From Heracleum sosnowskyi (lineage: Eukaryota; Streptophyta; Magnoliopsida; Apiales; Apiaceae): 64,000 nt of DNA. The notes beneath the pieces are model-generated. The model saw only the letters and a list, made by a program, of their open reading frames with translations. It ran no database searches and was not told the origin of the DNA. The position numbers were made by a program, and so were the translations under genes. The stretch spans positions 125,414,998 through 125,478,997 of the forward strand of contig CM061240.1 in NCBI GenBank assembly GCA_030848705.1, written 5' to 3'. Of the stretch, positions 51,931-62,557 are shown in pieces (the stretch's first letter is position 1; each line of letters starts with the position of its first letter).

Positions 51931-53210
51931 TAATTCAATTCCAAATAACTAATTATTTTCTTTCATAAAATTAATTTAAAATTCATTTGATAATAACAAA
52001 AAATGTGTCATATATATAATGCATCCAATCTAATTATAAATCTAGTCACTCATATATATATATATATATATATACTGTATTATTAAAACTGAAACATTGA
52101 AAGTTTGATAATCGGTCGGTACGGTTCTCATATTTTGATATTTGTACTTTAGTTCTTTTATTTTTACTACTTTATTTAATTTATTAAAAACAACAATTTT
52201 ATTCAAAATATAGTTTGGTAGTCAGTCGGTCAATACGACATTCATATTCTGATATTTGCACTTTAGTCCCTTTTCTTTTGCAATTTGACCTTAATTTATT
52301 AAAAAAAACAATTTTAATTAAATATATTTTTAAAATATTGTCAAACACAAAACTCTTAAAACAGAATTTAATCATGCTCAAACAGAAACACGCACGTTAA
52401 TTCAACATTAAGTTCAACAATCACATAAAACTATTCAAATTTAAGATGAACTTCAAACAAATTAAATATAAATGTAAAATAAGAAGAATATGAATGTCGT
52501 ATGCATTGACTCTATACTTGTAGTATAGATAAGAACAAATAATTATAAATATCATGTATACATGTTATCAATATGTGCTATTTAACAATGATTATTGTGC
52601 GATAAATAAAGTTATCCTCGTTCGAGGATTGAGGCGGGTTCGACGAATGAGTTCATAGTCTCCCCGACCCCGAAGTTACCCATCGCCCATACCTAAATTA
52701 TTGTTTAATTTTTACACATGTTTTAACACTAATTTCATTAATTTAAATATAAATAAGTCATAAATATGTAAATAAACTACTTGTAATATGTTATTTATGT
52801 TATATCAACGTTTAATAATACATTTTATATATTAAATATTTGAATAATTCAAATATATTGCGAAGTACAAGAAAAGTTCGACTCTAATGCAAGAAAATAG
52901 AATATATTATAGTTATCGATACATATACAAAATATTTGTTTAGTTAAAAGAAAGATAAAAAGCACCACACATAATATTGTTTTTAAAACTTAATATTAAT
53001 ATTTTATAAGACCGGTAGTATATATGATTCTGTATGATATTTTAAGTATTAAAAAAATAAAGTTTAATAAATATTATAAATCACCTTAATTTTTACTCAA
53101 AAATTTAAATAATAATAAATATAGGAGAAGAAAGATGTTAGGTTTATGTCATATGATTTTTAGCTCAAAATCAAAAAGAATAATGTAGGTCAATGGTTAT
53201 AAGGATGTCT
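51899..53210. other. AT-rich region with a Helitron 5' fragment
   Basis: 52071-52330 starts like F1 (GTATTATTAAAACTGAAAC) and holds two units of about 108 bp containing AGTTTGRTARTCRGTCGGT. 52615-52690 is a GC-richer patch with TCGTTCGAGGATTGAGGCGG, which I cannot classify. The rest is AT-rich with no gene. Confidence 0.45.
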
Positions 53211-53214
53211 TCTT

Positions 53215-54380
53215 TAGTGAATGTCACGTGCTATGCACGGACTGTTGATATTTTTGGAAAAAGATGTGTTTTAGTAAGTAAAAATAGAAAAGCTAATATG
53301 TTTTAGTTAATAAAGGTAATTGCTGGTGATATTTTTGGGAGATGAGTAGATTTTGTTAAAAAAATAGAAAATGTAATGTGTTTTGGCTGAAAAAGGTAAT
53401 TGGTTTTAAATATGTCTTACTATTTAATAATATTTTTTATAGATAAGTAAGCGTAATTAAGTAAAATCATCAAGTTCCAAAAAATTGGTACCATATCGAC
53501 CAAACTTTTAATGTTTCATCTTTAATAATATAGCTTAAAACCCGTACGATGCACATATTGTTTTTAATAATTATTATTATTATTATTGAAGTTTTAATAT
53601 TTTATTAATTGTGTTTGTTAAAAAAATAAGTATGCATGTTTATCTTTTTTAAATAATTAAAAGTATTAAAATATGTTTTAAAATAAATAAGTAAATGTTT
53701 CTCCGTGATATTTTTGAAAAATGAGTTGTTTTAGTAAGGGAAAAAAAGTAACATGTTTTAGTTGAAAAAGGTAATTACCCGTAATTAAAAGTAATAAAAT
53801 AGGTTTTAAAATAAATAAGTAAAGGTTTATCCCTGATATTTTGGAAAAGGAGAGATTTTAGTAAGTAAAAGTAGAAAAAATAACATATATTAGTTGAAAA
53901 AGGTAATTGACTGTGATTTTTTTTAGAAAAAAGGGGAATTGTTAGAAAAAATAGAAAAAGTAATGTATTTTAGTTGAAAAGGTAATTAGTTATAAATAAT
54001 GTTATTATTTAATATATTTTTTTAAAAATAAGTAAGGGTAAAAAGGTAAAATCACGAAGTACCAACCGACGGACCAAACTTTTAATCTTTCGTCTATTAT
54101 AAGATAATTTAAACTTTTTTAAGTAATTAAAATTATTAAAAAAGGTTTTAAAATAAATAAGTAACGATTTGCCCGTGATATTTTTGGAAAAAGATGGGTT
54201 TTAGTATGAAAAAATAGAAAAAATAATATGTTTTAGTTAAAAAGGATAATTACCTGTAATTAAAATTAGTAAAATAGGCTTTCAAAGAATTAAGTAAGGG
54301 TTGACCGTCATAATTTTGGAAAAATAATATGTTTTAGAACCAACCACACAAATTTTTATTGTTTCGTTTATTATAATATA
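53215..54380 (-). mobile_element. Series of Helitron copies in head-to-tail order
   Basis: On the minus strand three related units follow each other: about 54372-54106, 54105-53526 and 53525-53215. Each begins with a TATATTATTAAAGATGAAAC-like or ATAATAGACGAAAG-like 5' end. The two lower units end with GTGC-hairpin-type 3' ends (GTGCATCGTACGGG near 53546; CGTGC/GCACG near 53235). The middles share GATATTTTTGGAAAAAG and TGTTTTAGTTGAAAAAGGTAA blocks, the complement of the F1 repeats. Exact borders are approximate. Confidence 0.5.
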
Positions 54381-55484
54381 ATTCTAATGTACAACCTAAA
54401 CACAGGGCACTTCAATATTTAACAGCATACATAATTAGTAACTACTAATCAGGAAAAAGTAGAATAGAAAAAAAAAAATTGTGCCACTTATTTTGTCGGT
54501 AACTAAAAATCTATTTTTTATTCAATTATATAAAATAAATAAATGATTACCAAAATTTTGTATAATTTTTTTTTAACAAAATTAACATAATTAGCTCACA
54601 ACTTACTATATTAATTAAATGTGTACAATAATATTGGACAAATGAACTAAAAATGGTGGACAAGATAAATGGAACGGAGACACTCTTTAAGAATGCGAAT
54701 TATTGTTAATAAATTAATTAAATTTGGCAAGAGTGAACCCTCCGTAGTCCGTACTAGGTGGCTAAAGGATCCACTGCATTAATTAAATATTATTATCATG
54801 TTAAAAGAAAAATTAGATGAAATAAAGTAAGTATAGACCGTATATACTTTCAATAGAAGTATTTATATTCTTTTTTCAAATAATGGGTACGAAGAGTGTC
54901 AAAAATTAATAACTTCTCTTAGAATTAATCATATAGGCAGGCATCCATAAATGTCGTGCCGCATAAAATTCGGTATATATCCTACTATTCAAGTTGCTCC
55001 AATCCATATTCTATACTGACTTCAGACACAGACAAACACCCACTCAATCCTCATGTCATGCCATGCTTATGCCAGCTGTGAGCCAACACCACACACACAG
55101 ACACATACACATACACACAGTACTCTCTCTGCATTGCCTGCATCTATGTCCATCTTTAATCGTGTTAATATAGTGCATTATAATCCAATCAGTACGACTG
55201 TGTTTGCATGCATGACATAGAGTATGTCTTTAGGTTTCACTTTCACATCGTCTTTTTAGTTTTAACCTCTTAGCTCTCTCTCTCTCTCTCTTTGCTTGAT
55301 TCTAAATTTGCCTGTGCATATCTGCCTTGCTAACAAGAGTTCTCATACAATTTGTTTTTTCCGTACTTTTGAAATGTCAATTTTGTTCATTTGTTTGTTG
55401 TTATTATTTTGCATTTCTTCTGTCATTTATGTAAAAATCGATTTTTCTTTTTAAATTATACAGGCTCCTACGTACTTTTCAAAC
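54381..55484. other. AT-rich region before copia-2, no gene seen
   Basis: Contains CA- and CT-type simple repeats (55094-55125; 55276-55294) and otherwise ordinary AT-rich sequence. The pyrimidine-rich 55100-55480 could be the promoter or leader of a host gene, but no coding exon follows convincingly. CAAAC at 55480-55484 is the copia-2 target site. Confidence 0.4.
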
Positions 55485-55797
55485 TGTTGGTTAATCTCAA
55501 ACATGTTTGTGTTTGTCTATCTCAGTTACTGCATGCATGTTAGTTAGTTTCATTTGAATAAGTCATATAGGAGTTGCTATTTTGTAGGATCATGGAATAA
55601 ATGGTCAAGTAGTTCAGTTTCATTAGGAGTTTGTTTAGGGAGTATGGCCTGGTTTGTAGGCATGACTCAGTAGTGCATTTCCATAGTATTTGTATTGATT
55701 TTACTTAATGAAAACGCAGGTCTTTTGACAGACAAATACTCTGAGCTTTACTTCTACATTAAACAGTTAATATATATATATTACGTTTATAACAAGA
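55485..55797 (+). repeat. copia-2 5' LTR
   Basis: Starts TGTTGGTTAATC and ends TATAACAAGA, then ATTGGTATCAGAGC. The end is fixed by comparison with the 3' LTR, which is identical up to AACAAGA and then enters CAAAC. Confidence 0.9.
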
Positions 55798-55826
55798 ATT
55801 GGTATCAGAGCATAAGATCTTGGTGA

Positions 55827-56657
55827 ATGTCAAAATCTCAAACGATGGATACTGGTAAAGGCAAGAATGGATCGATAGGACTGTCTTATCCAATGCTGAC
55901 AAGGAGTAATTACACTACTTGGGCCCTAAAGATGAAAGTGTTTATGCAGGCCCAAGGCGTGTGGAATGCAGTGTCACCGAGTGATGAGAAGGTTGTCGTT
56001 GATGAGAAGAATGATAAGGTAGCAATGGCTATGATGTATCAGGGGCTACCTGAGGATATGCTGTTGTCTGTGGCTCAAAAGAAGACTGCCAAGGAGATTT
56101 GGGAGGCTGTCAAGAACTTGTGTCAAGGGTCAGACAAAGTGAAGGCTGCTCGTGTACAAACTCTGAAATCAGAGTTTGAAGCAATATCAATGAAGGAAAG
56201 CGAACAAGTGGACGATTTCTACATGAGAATCAATGGTTTAGTCACAAACATTCGAACACTGGGTGAAAAGATGAGTGAGTCGTACGTTGTCAAGAAATTC
56301 TTGAGGTCTGTTCCTCCAAAGTTTCTGCAAATTACGTCCACCATGGAGCAATTTGGTAATCTCGACACCATGACTATGGAAGAAGCTGTGGGCTCTCTCA
56401 AGGCACACGAAGAACGTCTAAGGGGTAAAAGTGACAACAGTGAGAGTCAGCTACTGTTGACGAAAGAGGAATGGGAGAAACGCGAAGGATGTGAAGAAAA
56501 GCTCTTGTTAACCAAGGAAGAGTGGATCAAGCGTACTAACACTGGGGGAACCTCGAGCTACAGAGGAAAGGGACGTGACAAAAGCACCGTGAAGTGTTAT
56601 AATTGCAACATATACGGTCACTTTGCCTCTGAATGTCGCAAACCGAGAAGAAACTGA
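55827..56657 (+). CDS. gag: copia-2 gag
   Basis: 276 codons from the first ATG after the PBS. The plant copia Gag pattern is clear: YPMLTRSNYTTWALKMKVFM near residue 20, AKEIWEAVKNLCQG near 88, EQVDDFYMRINGLV near 127, and a C-terminal CCHC knuckle CYNCNIYGHFASEC. It stops at TGA 56655-56657, but the frame continues openly into the protease region, so the stop is probably a nonsense mutation (CGA to TGA). Confidence 0.92.
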   Translation: MSKSQTMDTGKGKNGSIGLSYPMLTRSNYTTWALKMKVFMQAQGVWNAVSPSDEKVVVDEKNDKVAMAMMYQGLPEDMLLSVAQKKTAKEIWEAVKNLCQGSDKVKAARVQTLKSEFEAISMKESEQVDDFYMRINGLVTNIRTLGEKMSESYVVKKFLRSVPPKFLQITSTMEQFGNLDTMTMEEAVGSLKAHEERLRGKSDNSESQLLLTKEEWEKREGCEEKLLLTKEEWIKRTNTGGTSSYRGKGRDKSTVKCYNCNIYGHFASECRKPRRN

Positions 56658-57329
56658 GATACAAAGCAGGAGGCCAACATGACAATGGTGAATGATGATG
56701 AACCCGCCCTGCTCCTAGCTAAACATGATAAAGAGGAATTAGAACTGAAGCTATTACATGAGGAACGTGTGGTACCGTCTCTTCTACCGAAGGTTGGGGG
56801 CAAGGATGGTGAATCGAATATTTGGTATTTGGACAACGGAGCTAGTAATCACATGACTGGCTCCAAGTCCAAATTTTCAAGACTCGATGAAAGCATTACT
56901 GGGGAGGTACGATTTGGAGATGGCTCGACCATAAAGATTGAAGGAAAGGGGACAATTATGCTATTGTGCAAGAATGGAGAGGAAAGGGCCTTAAACGAGG
57001 TATTTTACATTCCAAGCCTACGTAATAATATAATAAGCTTAGGTCAAATGTCTGAAAATGGTGACAAAGTGGTCCTTAGAGGTGAATATTTGTGGATTTT
57101 CGATAAACAAGAGCGTTTGTTAATGAAAGTGAAACGGTCGCCAAATAGACTATATAAGATAATTATTGAAACTAGCAGGAATGTATGTTTAATGTCTGTG
57201 GGTGATGAGGTTTCAAGTTTGTGGCATAAACGGTTGGGGCACTTAAACTATCAGGCAATGGAATTGATGTGGAAGCACAAAATGGTGCATGGCCTACCAA
57301 AGTTGAAAGTTTCAAAAGGAGTATGTTAG
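56658..57329 (+). pseudogene. pol: copia-2 pol, protease and GAG-pre-integrase part
   Basis: Same frame as gag. The protease signature is LDNGASNHMTG, with D-N-G in place of the common D-S-G. The GAG-pre-integrase domain has LWHKRLGHLNYQAME. The frame ends at TAG 57327-57329, inside the zinc region just before GCLLSKQ; a G to T change of a glutamate codon is the simplest origin. Confidence 0.88.
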
Positions 57330-59912
57330 GGGTGTCTTCTATCCAAGCAAACGAGGAAACCAGTGCCAAGTAAAGCGAAATTCAGTGCACAAGATGTGTT
57401 GGAGTTGATTCATGCCGATCTCTGTGGTCCTATTTCTCCTGACACCAACTCAGGCTACAGATACTTTCTCTTACTAGTAGACGACTATAGTCGTTACATG
57501 TGGGTGTACTTCCTCAAGAACAAGGATGAGGCATTAGGCGCATTCAAGAACTTTCAGGTACTAGTCGAGAAGAAGTCAGACAAAAAGGTAAAGGTGTTGA
57601 GAACGGATCGAGGAGGTGAGTTTGTATCGAAGGAATTCAGGGATTATTGTGCAACTACTGGGATCGAAAGACACTATACTACGCCCTACACTCCTCAGCA
57701 AAACGGAGTAGTAGAGCGTAGGAATAGGACGGTGGTCGAGATGACAAGATGCTGCCTGAAAGAAATGCAAATGCCAGCCAAAATGTGGGCAGAGGCAGTT
57801 AGAAATTCGGTGTATATTCTCAATAGGGTTCCTACAAGAGCACTAACTGGGCAAACTCCCTACGAAATTTGGCATGAGAAGAAACCTGACATTGCACATA
57901 TAAGAACTTTTGGGTGCCTGGCACATGCGAAAATCCTCAACAACAAGACAAAGAAGCTTGATAATCGCAGTACACCTATTGTGAATCTTGGAAGAGAGCA
58001 GGGCACTAAAGGATATCGCTTGTTTGACCCCAATGGCAAATGCATTTGGATAAGTCGGGATGTTGTTTTTGAGGAGACTAAAGCATGGCCTTGGAATGAG
58101 TTAGAAGATTGTGATATTGGGCAAGTACAGTTCCCTATTATTGAGTTGAATGATTTCACAGAAGTACTCGATTGTGACGGAGAAAATGAGAATGAGGAAA
58201 CAAGCCATGTCGAGTTGAACACTCCAGCATCTCAACCTTCAGTGTCAAGGCTTCGCAGAGATGACTACGATGACAGTGTGGAACCAAAGAAAAACAGGCT
58301 TCTAAGTGATGTATATAATGAATCTGAAGAGACTGTCTTGGACGAGGAATTATTTCTCATGGGAGTGGAAGAACCAGTGAACTACAAACAAGCTGTTAAA
58401 GACGAGAACTGGAGGAAAGCTATGAAAAGCGAGATGGAATCGATTGAAGAAAACGGAACATGGAAGCTCACAAGCCTACCACCTGGTCAAAAAGTCGTAG
58501 GTTTAAAGTGGATATTCAAGTTGAAGAAGGATGCAGCAGGAAACGTTGTGAAGCATAAGGCACGATTGGTAGCAAAGGGCTACGTTCAAGAACATGGCGT
58601 GGATTTTGACGAAGTTTATGCCCATGTAACACGTTTGGAGACAGTGAGACTGTTGCTAGCCTTAGCAGCGAAATCTAATTGGCAGGTTCACCACCTTGAC
58701 GTGAAAACAGCCTTTTTGAATGGAATTATAAAAGAAAATGTTTTTGTTTCGCAGCCTGAGGGGTTTGAAGTGACTGGACAGGAAAACAAGGTGTATAAGC
58801 TTGTAAAAGCCTTATATGGCTTGAGGCAGGCACCTCGCGCCTGGTACGAAAAATTGAATGAATGCCTGGTGAGTCTCGGTTTTATTAAATGCCCCTACGA
58901 ACATGCAGTCTATACAAGAAAGTCAGGAGAAGAGAGCATGATAGTAGTTGTATATGTCGATGATCTTCTAATCACGGGTTCAAAGGTGGCAATGATAGAA
59001 GAATTCAAGAAAGAGATGAGCCAAAAGTTTAAGATGAGCGATCTGGGAAAGTTGAATTACTACTTGGGAATAGAGGTTAAGCAGGGTGATGGAGTCATTG
59101 AACTTAAACAAACAGGCTATGCACGCAAGATATTAGAGAATGCAGGATTGAGTGTCTGTAACCCTGCGAAGTACCCCATGGATTTGAAGGAGCAGATTTG
59201 CAAGGATGAAGGGGGTGAAGTTGTCAATCCCACTCGATACAAGAGCATGATAGGAGGGCTTCGGTACTTGGTAAATACCCGACCTGACATTGCTTACTCA
59301 GTAGGAATACTGAGTCGATATATGGAGACCCCAACTCGACTTCACTTGAATTCTGTGAAAAGGGTCATGAGGTATGTCAAAGGAACACTACAGTACGAGT
59401 TAGTGTACACCAAGAACAGTGGCAATAACGTTTTGACAGGGTTTTCAGATAGCGATTTGGCTGGAAACTTGGACGACAGACGAAGCACAGGAGGTATGGT
59501 TTTCTACCTTAATGAAAGTATAGTCACCTGGGTTTCTCAAAAGCAGAGATGCATTGCACTATCTTCGTGTGAAGCAGAATTTATGGCAGCAACATCTGCT
59601 GCTTGCCAGGGAATTTGGATACGAAATGTTTTGATGAGAATTACGGGTGAAGAAATGGGACCAGTCATACTGTGTGTTGACAACAAATCGGCTATTGACT
59701 TAGCCAAAAATCCTATGTTTCATGGAAGGAGTAAACATATCGATATAAGGTTTCATTTCATTCGAGAATGTGTTGAGCGAGGAGAAGTGGTGTTAAGGCA
59801 CGTCAATAGCAGTGAACAAAGGGCAGACATTATGACCAAGGCCTTGGCGACACTCAAGTTCGAGAAGATGAGAAACCTGCTGGGAGTAAAGGAGTTGTCC
59901 AAACATGCTTGA
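57330..59912 (+). CDS. pol: copia-2 pol, integrase, RT and RNase H part
   Basis: Continues in frame after the TAG for about 860 codons. The integrase triad region has HADLCGPIS, RTDRGGEFVS and [13 protein letters not shown] has [24 protein letters not shown] and YVDDLLITGS. RNase H has FSDSDLAGN, SSCEAEFMAA and VDNKSAIDL, with the usual ADIMTKAL end. The RT segment VYAHVTRLET has H where P is usual. There is no in-frame start near the beginning, so expression would need read-through. Confidence 0.9.
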   Translation, partial: GCLLSKQTRKPVPSKAKFSAQDVLELIHADLCGPISPDTNSGYRYFLLLVDDYSRYMWVYFLKNKDEALGAFKNFQVLVEKKSDKKVKVLRTDRGGEFVSKEFRDYCATTGIERHYTTPYTPQQNGVVERRNRTVVEMTRCCLKEMQMPAKMWAEAVRNSVYILNRVPTRALTGQTPYEIWHEKKPDIAHIRTFGCLAHAKILNNKTKKLDNRSTPIVNLGREQGTKGYRLFDPNGKCIWISRDVVFEETKAWPWNELEDCDIGQVQFPIIELNDFTEVLDCDGENENEETSHVELNTPASQPSVSRLRRDDYDDSVEPKKNRLLSDVYNESEETVLDEELFLMGVEEPVNYKQAVKDENWRKAMKSEMESIEENGTWKLTSLPPGQKVVGLKWIFKLKKDAAGNVVKHKARLVAKGYVQEHGVDFDEVYAHVTRLETVRLLLALAAKSNWQVHHLDVKTAFLNGIIKENVFVSQPEGFEVTGQENKVYKLVKALYGLRQAPRAWYEKLNECLVSLGFIKCPYEHAVYTRKSGEESMIVVVYVDDLLITGSKVAMIEEFKKEMSQKFKMSDLGKLNYYLGIEVKQGDGVIELKQTGYARKILENAGLSVCNPAKYPMDLKEQICKDEGGEVVNPTRYKSMIGGLRYLVNTRPDIAYSVGILSRYMETPTRLHLNSVKRVMRYVKGTLQYELVYTKNSGNNVLTGFSDSDLAGNLDDRRSTGGMVFYLNESIVTWVSQKQRCIALSSCEAEFMAATSAACQGIWIRNVLMRITGEEMGPVILCVDNKSAIDLAKNPMFHGRSKHIDIRFHFIRECVERGEVVLRHVNSSEQRADIMTKALATLKFEKMRNLLGVKELSKHA

Positions 59913-59927
59913 GCTTAAGGGGGTGTT

Positions 59928-60240
59928 TGTTGGTTAATCTCAAACATGTTTGTGTTTGTCTATCTCAGTTACTACATGCATGTTAGTTAGTTTCATTTGA
60001 ATAAGTCATATAGGAGTTGCTATTTTGTAGGATCATGGAATAAATGGTCAAGTAGTTCAGTTTCATTAGGAGTTTGTTTAGGGAGTATGGCCTGGTTTGT
60101 AGGCATGACTCAGTAGTGCATTTCCATAGTATTTGTATTGATTTTACTTAATGAAAACGCAGGTCTTTTGACAGGCAAATACTCTGAACTTTACTTCTAC
60201 ATTAAACAGTTAATATATATATATTACGTTTATAACAAGA
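59928..60240 (+). repeat. copia-2 3' LTR
   Basis: 313 bp matching the 5' LTR with three substitutions. Preceded by the PPT and followed by the target duplication CAAAC. Confidence 0.92.
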
Positions 60241-60352
60241 CAAACTTCTTTTTTAGGTAACCCATACTTTACAAACTTGGTTATATACATTTTGTCATGA
60301 GCATATATTCTGGTGAAATGGAGTGGTTCATTTATACAAACTTAGTTTTTAC

Positions 60353-60937
60353 TAGGACTGTTCGTGAACGAGCTCGGCTCGTTAAGGACTCGACTCGGCT
60401 CGATTCGTTTAAAATTCGAGTTCGAGCTCGAACACAAAAAAAATGTTCGTTAAGAAAACGAGCTCGAGCCGAGCTATTAGTGAGCTCGACTCGAACTCGA
60501 CTCAAGCTCGTTCGGCTCGAGATCGGCTCGATAAAGCTTGAAAAAATGAAATAAATTCGGTATATTTTTATAATATTTGTTGTATTTTCTAACATTTTAA
60601 ATTAAAATTGCAACTTATAGTACGTGTATTTTAGGTTTAATGAGAATTGATTGGGGAATTGGGTTGGGCCGACTTGGACAAAAAATATTTTAGTTCGTTA
60701 GACCAAGAAAAATTGGGTTTTTTTATCTATAAAAATTGTATGTTTTAATGAGCTCGGCTCGACACGTTTTTGTTCGATAAAAGCTCATGTTCGGCTCATT
60801 AGTTAACGAGCTCGAGCTCGAACACGAATTTTGTGAGATAAGTAAGTTCGGCTCGGCTCAGTTTATCAGAAAAAACGTAAAGCTCGGTTCATTTAGATCA
60901 AAACCTGCGGGCTCGGCTCGATTTGTGAACCGCCCTA
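60353..60937. mobile_element. hAT-type MITE, copy 1
   Basis: Ends TAGGACTGTTCGTGAACGAG and TTTGTGAACCGCCCTA form imperfect inverted repeats. Flanking 8-mers GTTTTTAC and ATTTTTAC match at seven of eight bases. The interior is full of GAGCTCG and GGCTCGA words in both orientations. Non-coding. Confidence 0.75.
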
Positions 60938-61242
60938 ATTTTTACTATCATATAGCTAGCTTTATTTTACTATCCTAGCGTCATCTCTCTCTCTCCCTCC
61001 CTCCCTGAATCTGCTTTGTTGTTTTCTCTTATTGTTTTCACTCTCTCCCCCTGAATCTGCTTTGTTGTTTTCTCTTATTGTTTTCACTTACTTTCAAAAT
61101 TTCACATTTGTTCAAGTTGGAGGGACGACTTATTTGATCTCAAAATTTCATTTTAAACGTCAACATATAATCATTTTTATCTATGGAAAAGAAATAATAT
61201 GGTACAAATGGAGTGGTTCATTTATACAAACTTAGTTTTTAC

Positions 61243-61816
61243 TAGGACTGTTCGTGAACGAGCTCGGCTCGTTAAGGACTCGACTCGGCTCGATTCGTTT
61301 AAAATTCGAGTTCGAGCACGAACACAAAAAAAATGTTCGTTAAGAAAACGAGCTCGAGCCGAGCTATTAGTGAGCTCGACTCGAACTCGACTCAAGCTCG
61401 TTTGGCTCGATAAAGCTTGAAAAAATGAAATAAATTCGGTATATTTTTATAATATTTGTTGTATTTTCTAACATTTTAAATTAAAATTGCAACTTATAGT
61501 ACGTGTATTTTAGGTTTAATGAGAATTGATTGGGGAATTGGGTTGGGCCGACTTGGACAAAAAATATTTTAGTTCGTTAGACCAAGAAAAATTGGGTTTT
61601 TTTATCTATAAAAATTGTATGTTTTAATGAGCTCGGCTCGACACGTTTTTGTTCGATAAAAGCTCATGTTCGGCTCATTAGTTAACGAGCTCGAGCTCGA
61701 ACACGAATTTTGTGAGATAAGTAAGTTCGGCTCGGCTCAGTTTATCAGAAAAAACGTAAAGCTCGGTTCATTTAGATCAAAACCCGCGGGCTCGGCTCGA
61801 TTTGTGAACCGCCCTA
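61243..61816. mobile_element. hAT-type MITE, copy 2
   Basis: Nearly identical to copy 1 apart from an 11-bp deletion and a few substitutions, with identical flanks. It arose by the segmental duplication, not by a second insertion. Confidence 0.75.
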
Positions 61817-62557
61817 ATTTTTACTATCATATAGCTACACTACAAGAAAAAGGGGCAATTATGACGGAAATTTTACACTGAAATCGTCGCAATTGCCTCA
61901 ATTACGACGGAAAATTTTCGTCATAATTGCTCAAGTCTTAAGTTCGCATTTTCGTCACAAATGACATTTTCGTCACAAGTATAATTTTCGTCATAAATAA
62001 CAGTTTCGTCATAAGTATAGTTTTCGTCATAAGTATCATTTTCGTCACAAGTAGAACTTTTCGTCATAAGTTCCTGTGTGGAACCCACCTTCTGCATTAA
62101 ATTAATAAATGAACTTACGACGGAATTTATCGTCATAAATTCATATTTTACGACGGAAAATCTGTCGGAAGTTAAAGAAAGGGCCCACCTGCTACCAATA
62201 TTTTATTCGCGGAAATAATAAAAAAAGATGAACATCCGTCATAAATTACCTAGAAATTCGTCATAAGTTCAACTAAAAAAAGATGAACATCCGTCGTAAG
62301 TTACCCAGAAATTCGTCATAAGTTCGACTGACCAAAAGCAGAAATATGCTGCTTTTTCAGGTTCCAGCCATTTTTAGCTTCCAAATTAAATTCCAAATTA
62401 AATTCCAAATCATCCCAATCAACATACAATCCAACACCACAATCATACATGAAAGTTTGTAACAGGCATCCACGCAATTAAACGAATCCAAATATAAAAA
62501 TACCAAAGTTACATAAATATTGTCACAAATCCATATTCGATCACACAAAAGTTTAAA

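Larger units (their letters stand above)
55485..60240 (+). mobile_element. copia-2: Ty1/copia LTR retrotransposon, 4.76 kb
   Basis: LTRs 55485-55797 and 59928-60240 (313 bp each) differ at three positions. Target duplication CAAAC at 55480-55484 and 60241-60245. PBS TGGTATCAGAGC at 55800-55811 and PPT AAGGGGGTGTT before 59928. gag-pol is one frame with two nonsense codons. With these boundaries the LTRs begin TG but end GA. Confidence 0.95.
60316..61837. repeat. Tandem duplication of an 890-bp unit
   Basis: The segment starting AAATGGAGTGGTTCATTT at 60316 recurs at 61206. Both copies contain the same hAT-type MITE and the same flanks on each side, up to ATATAGCTA. Copy 2 is cut off at 61837 by CACTA-3. 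Copy 2 lacks 11 bp (AGATCGGCTCG) present in copy 1. The spacer 60985-61090 has CT repeats and a 43-bp tandem duplication (CTGAATCTGCTTTG units). Confidence 0.9.

Noticed and set aside
54900..55480. Host gene promoter or leader
   Set aside because: Only CT and CA simple repeats and AT-rich sequence support it; no exon with a start codon could be tied to it.
56158..56177. AAACTCTGA and TCAGAGTTT as an inverted pair in copia-2 gag
   Set aside because: It is the codon sequence for the conserved Gag string QTLKSEFE and occurs only once in copia-2, so probably a coincidence and not the copia-1 motif system.
60297..60554. Frames through the GAGCTCG-rich MITE (also 60787-60978, 61199-61420, 61666-61881)
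   Set aside because: The same frames occur in both MITE copies because the DNA is duplicated. Peptides are arginine/serine repeats of a non-coding element.
61921..62136. Minus-strand 71-codon frame with YDENYT repeats
   Set aside because: The repeated peptide is a translation of the CACTA-3 subterminal CGTCATAAGT units.
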